Shown: positions 23,664 to 28,736 of the stretch, one piece after another
Numbering within the stretch: position 1 is the stretch's first letter
How the letters are laid out: every line of letters starts with the position of its first letter
Source of the DNA: JAVBJV01 sp031546815
Lineage (GTDB): Bacteria > Pseudomonadota > Alphaproteobacteria > Acetobacterales > Acetobacteraceae
DNA length: 28,736 nt
Assembly: GCA_031546815.1 (NCBI GenBank)
Contig: JAVBJV010000012.1
Coordinates: 1-28,736 of the forward strand
Direction: 5' to 3'
Position numbers and translations under genes: made by a program
Notes under the pieces: model-generated
Seen by the model: only the letters and a program-made list of their open reading frames with translations
What the model was told of the DNA's origin: nothing
Databases searched by the model: none

Positions 23664-25475
23664 TCAGCTCTTCGCTTTGGGCTTCGGCTTGGCTTTTACC
23701 TTCACCTTCAGCACACGCGGGCGCGCACGCACGGCCGACGACTTCACCACCACCTTCTTCGCCGCCGCACGCGGCTTAGGCTTGCCGCCACGCAGATCGG
23801 CGATCGTGGTGCGCGAGGTAATCTGATCGGGGTCCTGACGGATCTCGATCACCGCGGGCTTGCCACTGGCCACCGCACGCTTGAAGGCCGGGATGAAGTC
23901 TTCGGTCTTCGTCACCACTTCGCCATGGCCACCGAAGCTTTCCGCGTATTTCGCAAAGTCCGGATTGGTCAGCGCCGTGCCCGAGATGCGACGCGGATAG
24001 GTGCGTTCCTGATACATCCGGATCGTGCCGTACATCTGGTTGTTGAATACACAGAAGATCGGCGCGACACCATGATGCAGCGCGGTCGCGATATCCTGCG
24101 CCGTCATCAGGAAGCCGCCGTCACCGGCCACGCCCACCACCATGCGGTCCGGGAACGCGATCTTCGCCCCCACGGCCGAGGGTGCGCCATAGCCCATGCC
24201 GCCATTGGTCGGGCCGATGAAACGCTGGTTCTGACGGATGTGCATAAAGCGCGACAGCCAGCCCGCGAAGTTGCCCGCATCCGACGTGACGATCGCATCG
24301 TCCGGCAGCAGCTTTTCCAGATCGCGGAAGATCTGCGCCGTATTCAGCGCGCCGCTGTACTTCGGCACGGTATAGGATTTTTCGCGAATGGCACGCAGCT
24401 CTTTCGTCCATTCCAGCCAGCGCCGACGCGACACCGGACGCAGCGCCGCTGCTGCTTCGGCAAACACGTTCAGCTCCGACGTGATCCCCAAAGCCGGGCG
24501 GAACACCCGCCCGATTTCTTCCTGCACCGGATAGACGTGAATGACCGGCGTCGAACCAGCCAGGTCGAGCAGCGTGTACCCCTGCGTTACCGCCTCGCCC
24601 AGACGCGTGCCGATGGCGAGGATCAGATCCGCTTCCTTCGCCTTCGCCACCAGCGCCGGGTCGGACCCGACACCCAGATCGCCGACATAGGTTTCGTGCG
24701 TGCCGTCATACGTGTCCTGACGGCGGAAACCCACCGCCACCGGCAGCTTGTTCGCGCGCAGGAATTTGGCAATATTCGCGCGGCCTTCGTCGCTCCAGCG
24801 CGAGCCACCCAGAATAACCAGCGGCTTCTCCGCCTTGCCCAGCAGCTTCATCATGCGTTCCAGCGCCGCCGGGTCCGGATGCGCGACCGACACATCGGCC
24901 GGGCCGATATCGGGCACCTGAACCTGCTGCTTCTGCATTTCCTCGGTGATCGAGATCACCACCGGGCCGGGTCGGCCGGATGTCGCCACGTCGAACGCAT
25001 GTGCGACCAGTTCGGGAATGCGGCGCGCGTCGTCGATCTCGGTCACCCATTTGGCGATGGGGCCGAAAAAGCGGCGATAATCAACTTCCTGGAAGCTTTC
25101 ACGATCGCGCTCATCGCTGGGGATCTGACCGACGATCACCACCATCGGCGTGCTGTCCTGCTGCGCGATGTGGATGCTGATCGCGGCATGCGCGGCGCCG
25201 GGGCCACGAGTGACCATCACCACACCGGGCTTGCCGGTCAGCTTGCCATACGCTTCGGCCATGTTGCCCGCGCCGGCTTCAAAGCGACAGGTGACCAGCT
25301 TGATCTTGTCGCGCACATCGTAAAGGCCGTCGAGCACATCCAGATAGCTCTCGCCCGGCACGGCGAATACATGGTCTACACCTTGCGCCACCAGGGCGTC
25401 GGCAAGGATCCGTCCCCCAAAGCGCAAACGCGGTTTTGCTGCACGAGCAATCGGAAGCTTCATCTGGTCCCCCAT
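23664..25475 (-). CDS. acetolactate-synthase-like ThDP-dependent enzyme with basic C-terminal tail
   Basis: A 603-residue thiamine-diphosphate enzyme with the three-domain acetolactate synthase/pyruvate oxidase layout. The N-terminal PYR domain has the catalytic glutamate Glu66 (CRFEAGAGNMAEAYG). A central domain follows (about 200-340, LVILGGSRWS). The C-terminal PP domain has the ThDP motif from GDGGFLMTAQDIATAL to FNN (about 448-476). Residues up to about 560 (DQITSRTTIADLR) end as relatives do, but about 40 further residues follow, composed almost only of Lys, Arg, Pro, Ala and Val. No small regulatory subunit or ilvC is nearby, so it is likely not the biosynthetic IlvB; decarboxylase, oxidase or ligase activity is possible. 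The start is ATG 25475 or ATG 25463, the latter with GGGGG upstream. Confidence 0.85.
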   Translation of the reverse strand: MGDQMKLPIARAAKPRLRFGGRILADALVAQGVDHVFAVPGESYLDVLDGLYDVRDKIKLVTCRFEAGAGNMAEAYGKLTGKPGVVMVTRGPGAAHAAISIHIAQQDSTPMVVIVGQIPSDERDRESFQEVDYRRFFGPIAKWVTEIDDARRIPELVAHAFDVATSGRPGPVVISITEEMQKQQVQVPDIGPADVSVAHPDPAALERMMKLLGKAEKPLVILGGSRWSDEGRANIAKFLRANKLPVAVGFRRQDTYDGTHETYVGDLGVGSDPALVAKAKEADLILAIGTRLGEAVTQGYTLLDLAGSTPVIHVYPVQEEIGRVFRPALGITSELNVFAEAAAALRPVSRRRWLEWTKELRAIREKSYTVPKYSGALNTAQIFRDLEKLLPDDAIVTSDAGNFAGWLSRFMHIRQNQRFIGPTNGGMGYGAPSAVGAKIAFPDRMVVGVAGDGGFLMTAQDIATALHHGVAPIFCVFNNQMYGTIRMYQERTYPRRISGTALTNPDFAKYAESFGGHGEVVTKTEDFIPAFKRAVASGKPAVIEIRQDPDQITSRTTIADLRGGKPKPRAAAKKVVVKSSAVRARPRVLKVKVKAKPKPKAKS

Positions 25476-25535
25476 CGGAATCTTGGTGGCGAACCATAAT
25501 CCCGCTGGATCGGGTCTGATAAGTCCCCCCGGCGT

Positions 25536-28500
25536 TTATTTCTGTGCCGATGGCTCCATCGCGGGCTGCACGTGCCGGCGTGGAGACAGCAGCGTGTAGA
25601 CAACCGGCACCACATACAGGGTGAACAGCGTCCCCACCGTCAGCCCGCCAACGATCACCCAGCCGATCGCCTGCCGGCTTTCCGCCCCGGCGCCAGACGC
25701 ACGCGCCAGCGGCACCGCGCCCAGAATCATCGCCGCCGTGGTCATCAGGATCGGGCGCAGACGCAGCGTGGCCGCGTGCAGAACGGCATCCATCTTGTTC
25801 TCGCCCTGCTCGCGCAGCTGATTGGCGAATTCGACGATCAGAATCCCGTTCTTGGTAATCAACCCGATCAACGTGATGATGCCGATCTGCGAGTATACGT
25901 TCAGCGTCATGCCATTCAGCTTCAGCGCCAGCAGCGCCCCCGCAATGGCCAGCGGCACCGACAGCATGATGACGAACGGATCGACGAAGCTTTCGAACTG
26001 CGCAGCCAGCACCAGATAGATGAACAGCAACGACATCCCGAACATCACAAACTGCCCCGATGTGGCGATGCGGGATTCGCGGGATTCGCCGTCGTAATCC
26101 ACCTGCACCGTTGTGGGCAGAATGCGGGCGGCCAGTTCGTCCATATGCGCCAGCGCCGTTTCCGTTGTGTAGCCGGGGTTCAGATTGGCGGTGATCTTTG
26201 CGCTGCGCAGCCGGTTGAAATGGTTCAGTTCGCGCGGGGCAATGGTTTCCACCACCCGCACCAGGTTCGACAGCTGCACCAGCTGCCCTGTAGGCGTGCG
26301 CACAAAAATGCCCAGCAGGTCACGCGGATCCCGACGATCCTGTGGGTCGATCTGCACGATCACGTCATACTGCTTGCCGTTCAGCTTGAACGTGGTGACC
26401 TTGCGTCCACCCAGCAGGGTTTCCAGTGTGCGCCCGATCATCTCTTCCGACAGGCCCAGCGACTGCACCTTGTCGCGGTCCACTTCCACGCGCAGCTGCG
26501 GCTTGCTCAGACGCAGGTCAACGTCGATCTGCGACAGACCCGGATAGGTGCGGAGTTCGGCCAGGTATTTGTCCAGCACGGCCTGCAGCTCTTCATATGT
26601 GCCCGAAGTCTGCAGGATGAAGTTGATCGGTCGTTCGATCCCCTGCTGCCCCAGAGACGGCGGCGCGATTGGGAAGGCGAGCAACCCCGTGTTACCCATG
26701 AACTGCGGAAACAGCATCCCCTGGATCTGCCGCGACGATACGGGGCGATCGCTCCAGTCGCGCAGGCGCGCAAACATGATCGACTGGTTTACCACCGGAA
26801 AACCGGCCACGGTGAAATAGCTCTGCACATGCGGGTTCTGCGCCATGGCGCGTTCCAGATCGTGCGCATAGCGCGTGGTATAATCCAGCGTGGCCCCTTC
26901 CGGCCCGATACCCACGCCGATCAGCACACCGCGATCTTCCAGCGGGCTGAGTTCGGATTGCAGCGAATTGAATAACCAGCCAGAGCCCACCCCGACCAGC
27001 AGACCAATCACCACGATCACCGCGCGCGCATGCAGCGCCATTCGCAGGCTGGCCCGATAAGCTTCGGTCAGCCCGTTCAGCACCCGCTCGCCAAACATGT
27101 ACAGCTTTCCGTGTTGCTGATGGTCCTTCAGCAGCAGCGAGGCCATCATCGGCGACAGGGTCAGCGCCACAAAGCCCGACACCAGCACCGCCGCCGCCAG
27201 AGTAAGCGCGAATTCCACGAACAACCGCCCGATGCGCCCGGTCTGCAACGCCACCGGCACATACACGGCCACCAGAGTCAGCGTCATCGCGATCACCGCG
27301 AAGCCGATTTCGCTGGCCCCTTTTATCGCCGCCGGGAAGGGTTTCATCCCCTCCTCGACATAGCGCGCGATGTTCTCCAGCACGACGATGGCATCATCCA
27401 CCACCAGCCCCACCGCCAGCACGAAGGCCAGCAGCGTCAACGTGTTGATGGAGAACCCGAACGCATACATGATAGCAAACGCACCGATCAGACTGACCGG
27501 GATCGTCACCAGCGGAATCAGCGTGGCACGCACGCTGCGCAGGAACAGGAAGATGACGAGCAGCACCAGCCCAACCGCTTCCATAATCACGTCGAACACG
27601 TTGTTGATCGCGCGATCGATGAACACCGAACTGTCATACGCGACGGCAACCTGCATTCCTTCGGGCAGAATGCGCTGGATGTCGGGCAGGACCTGCATCA
27701 TCTGCTGCGAGACCTGCAACGGATTGGCCGTCGACTGCTTGATCACGCCCAGCGCCACAGCAGGGTTGCCGTTGAAGCGCGCGTTCACACGCTCGTCCTC
27801 GGCCCCGATCTCGACGCGGGCGACATCGCGCAGACGCACCAGATACCCTCGCACATCGCGGATCACCAGATTTTCAAACTGCGCAACGCTGCGCATATCG
27901 GTCTCGGCCACCACGCCGAATTCGCGATTGGCACTCTCGATGCGTCCGGCCGGGATTTCGACGTTCTGGTGCGTCAGCGCGGCTTCCACATCGGCCGGGG
28001 TAAGACCGTACGCAGCGGTGCGCACGGGATCCAGCCAGATGCGCATGGAAAACCGGCGTTCGCCGAAGATCATCACGTTCGCCACGCCGTCCAGCGTCTG
28101 CAGGCGCGCCTTCACCAGGCGGTCAGCCACGTCGGTAATTTCCAGCGGTGTGTGTCGATCGGACGAGAACGCCAGATAGATGATGGGCTGCGCATCCGCC
28201 TCGACCTTCGCCACCACCGGCTCATCGATGGTGTCGGGCAACTGGGCGCGCACACGGGCCACACGGTCGCGCACGTCGTTCGCCGCGCCATCGGCATCGC
28301 GCGAGAGACGGAAGCGCAGCGTGATCTGCGATTTCTCCTGCCTGCTGATCGAGGAGATGATCTGAATCCCCTCGATCCCCGCCAGGCTGTCTTCCAGCGT
28401 GGTGGTGATACGGCTTTCCACGATCTCGGCCGAGGCCCCGCGATAGGTGGTTTCCACCGTGATCGTCGGTTCGTCGATGTTCGGATATTCGCGCACCGGC

Positions 28501-28595
28501 AGACGGTTATACGCTACCAGCCCGATCAGGATGATCAGCATCGACATCACCGTCGCCAGCACCGGACGGCGAATGGAAATCGTGGAGAGAACCAT
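25536..28595 (-). CDS. RND multidrug efflux permease, HAE1 family (AcrB-like)
   Basis: A 1019-residue inner-membrane proton/drug antiporter that forms a tripartite pump with a periplasmic adaptor and an outer-membrane channel. The N-terminus (SIRRPVLATVMSMLIILIGL) is TM1. The adaptor and docking domains follow, then TM2-6, with the proton-relay Asp pair at residues 400-401 in GLVVDDAIVVLENIARY (AcrB Asp407/408). The second half repeats the pattern and ends after TM12 (VGTLFTLYVVPVVYTLLSPR). Both periplasmic loops are full length, so this is a drug/hydrophobe rather than a metal or nodulation pump. The ATG lies 3 bases past the adaptor gene stop, so they form one operon. TolC at 14.9 kb could supply the outer channel. 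The specific substrates are unknown. Confidence 0.95.
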   Translation of the reverse strand: MVLSTISIRRPVLATVMSMLIILIGLVAYNRLPVREYPNIDEPTITVETTYRGASAEIVESRITTTLEDSLAGIEGIQIISSISRQEKSQITLRFRLSRDADGAANDVRDRVARVRAQLPDTIDEPVVAKVEADAQPIIYLAFSSDRHTPLEITDVADRLVKARLQTLDGVANVMIFGERRFSMRIWLDPVRTAAYGLTPADVEAALTHQNVEIPAGRIESANREFGVVAETDMRSVAQFENLVIRDVRGYLVRLRDVARVEIGAEDERVNARFNGNPAVALGVIKQSTANPLQVSQQMMQVLPDIQRILPEGMQVAVAYDSSVFIDRAINNVFDVIMEAVGLVLLVIFLFLRSVRATLIPLVTIPVSLIGAFAIMYAFGFSINTLTLLAFVLAVGLVVDDAIVVLENIARYVEEGMKPFPAAIKGASEIGFAVIAMTLTLVAVYVPVALQTGRIGRLFVEFALTLAAAVLVSGFVALTLSPMMASLLLKDHQQHGKLYMFGERVLNGLTEAYRASLRMALHARAVIVVIGLLVGVGSGWLFNSLQSELSPLEDRGVLIGVGIGPEGATLDYTTRYAHDLERAMAQNPHVQSYFTVAGFPVVNQSIMFARLRDWSDRPVSSRQIQGMLFPQFMGNTGLLAFPIAPPSLGQQGIERPINFILQTSGTYEELQAVLDKYLAELRTYPGLSQIDVDLRLSKPQLRVEVDRDKVQSLGLSEEMIGRTLETLLGGRKVTTFKLNGKQYDVIVQIDPQDRRDPRDLLGIFVRTPTGQLVQLSNLVRVVETIAPRELNHFNRLRSAKITANLNPGYTTETALAHMDELAARILPTTVQVDYDGESRESRIATSGQFVMFGMSLLFIYLVLAAQFESFVDPFVIMLSVPLAIAGALLALKLNGMTLNVYSQIGIITLIGLITKNGILIVEFANQLREQGENKMDAVLHAATLRLRPILMTTAAMILGAVPLARASGAGAESRQAIGWVIVGGLTVGTLFTLYVVPVVYTLLSPRRHVQPAMEPSAQK

Positions 28596-28598
28596 GAA

Positions 28599-28736
28599 TC
28601 AGCCCCCCGTCTGACCGGCGGCGGGCGCCACCGGGTTGCGCACCGTCACGGGTGCGCCCGGTTGCAGCTTCATGTGCCCGGCCGTGACGACTGTGTCACC
28701 CTCGGCCAGTCCTTCGATAATCTGCACTTCCGCCCC
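28599..28736 (-). CDS. RND periplasmic adaptor (membrane fusion protein), 3' end only
   Basis: Only the last 45 codons are in the window. The reading frame runs from the window edge to TGA at 28599-28601 and encodes EVQIIEGLAEGDTVVTAGHMKLQPGAPVTV plus a short Pro/Ala/Gly tail. This is the membrane-proximal C-terminal end of HlyD/AcrA-type adaptors, where GLxxGDxVVxxGxxxLxxGxxV is conserved. The order adaptor then pump, with a 3-base gap, is the usual RND operon. Confidence 0.88.
   Translation of the reverse strand, partial: GAEVQIIEGLAEGDTVVTAGHMKLQPGAPVTVRNPVAPAAGQTGG

Noticed and set aside
23664..25475. biosynthetic acetolactate synthase large subunit (ilvB) forming an ilv cluster with ilvD
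   Set aside because: No ilvN or ilvC is adjacent, ilvD lies 15 kb away, and the sequence pattern is that of the broad ThDP-binding family rather than clear IlvB.
23925..25499. 524-codon plus-strand open frame opposite the ThDP enzyme
   Set aside because: It has His/Arg-rich antisense composition; the minus strand carries the ThDP and catalytic Glu motifs.

Overview
The window is about 28.7 kb of GC-rich chromosome (one 60-base stretch of ilvD counts to about 65% G+C), densely coded, from an alphaproteobacterium. The clearest clue is the gene order pcm - tolC - DUF2497/PopZ-family - valS on the minus strand, an order known from many Alphaproteobacteria. An acetic acid bacterium or relative (Acetobacteraceae) is a guess from the overall gene mix; nothing here proves the family. 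The first ~110 bases include a pure G/C palindromic block that looks like a contig-end artefact.

Layout. 118-2272 (-): a two-gene unit of an MFS permease and an overlapping metal-dependent amidohydrolase, probably uptake and hydrolysis of an organic acid or lactone. 2471-5392 (-): a large autotransporter with its own terminator and an AT-rich upstream region. 5765-6286 (+): a membrane-anchored TerB-like protein, sharing a terminator with ilvD (6344-8173, -), a core branched-chain amino acid gene. 8484-8867 (+): a VOC-fold protein whose stop codon overlaps that of a GNAT acetyltransferase (8864-9319, -), itself coupled by an ATGA overlap to an MFS permease (9316-10434, -). 10566-11468 (-): a Sel1-repeat protein. 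11572-17061 (-): valS, the DUF2497 gene, tolC and pcm, with a good promoter in front of pcm. 17238-17470 (+): tRNA-Cys(GCA) and tRNA-Asn(GTT), each with its own candidate promoter. 17522-19989 (+): a LysE-family exporter and a gamma-glutamyltransferase-family enzyme. 20046-21772 (-): an AT-richer pair, an unrecognised 199-residue protein and a serralysin-type RTX calcium-binding protein whose reading frame is broken near its N-terminus. 21940-22803 (+): an EamA/DMT transporter. 22807-25475 (-): an alpha/beta hydrolase and an acetolactate-synthase-like ThDP enzyme with an odd basic tail. 25536-28736 (-): an HAE1-type RND efflux pump and the 3' end of its periplasmic adaptor.

Most of the window is ordinary core and transport metabolism. 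The parts that deserve a second look are the RTX/unknown pair (frameshift, low G+C), the histone-like tail on the ThDP enzyme, the Pcm homologue with a changed cofactor motif, the two-unit higher-order repeat in the Sel1 gene, the misplaced strong ribosome binding site ahead of the gamma-glutamyltransferase-family gene, and several dyads in promoter regions. I found no CRISPR array, insertion sequence, prophage or defence system, and I do not see a convincing wholly new system.
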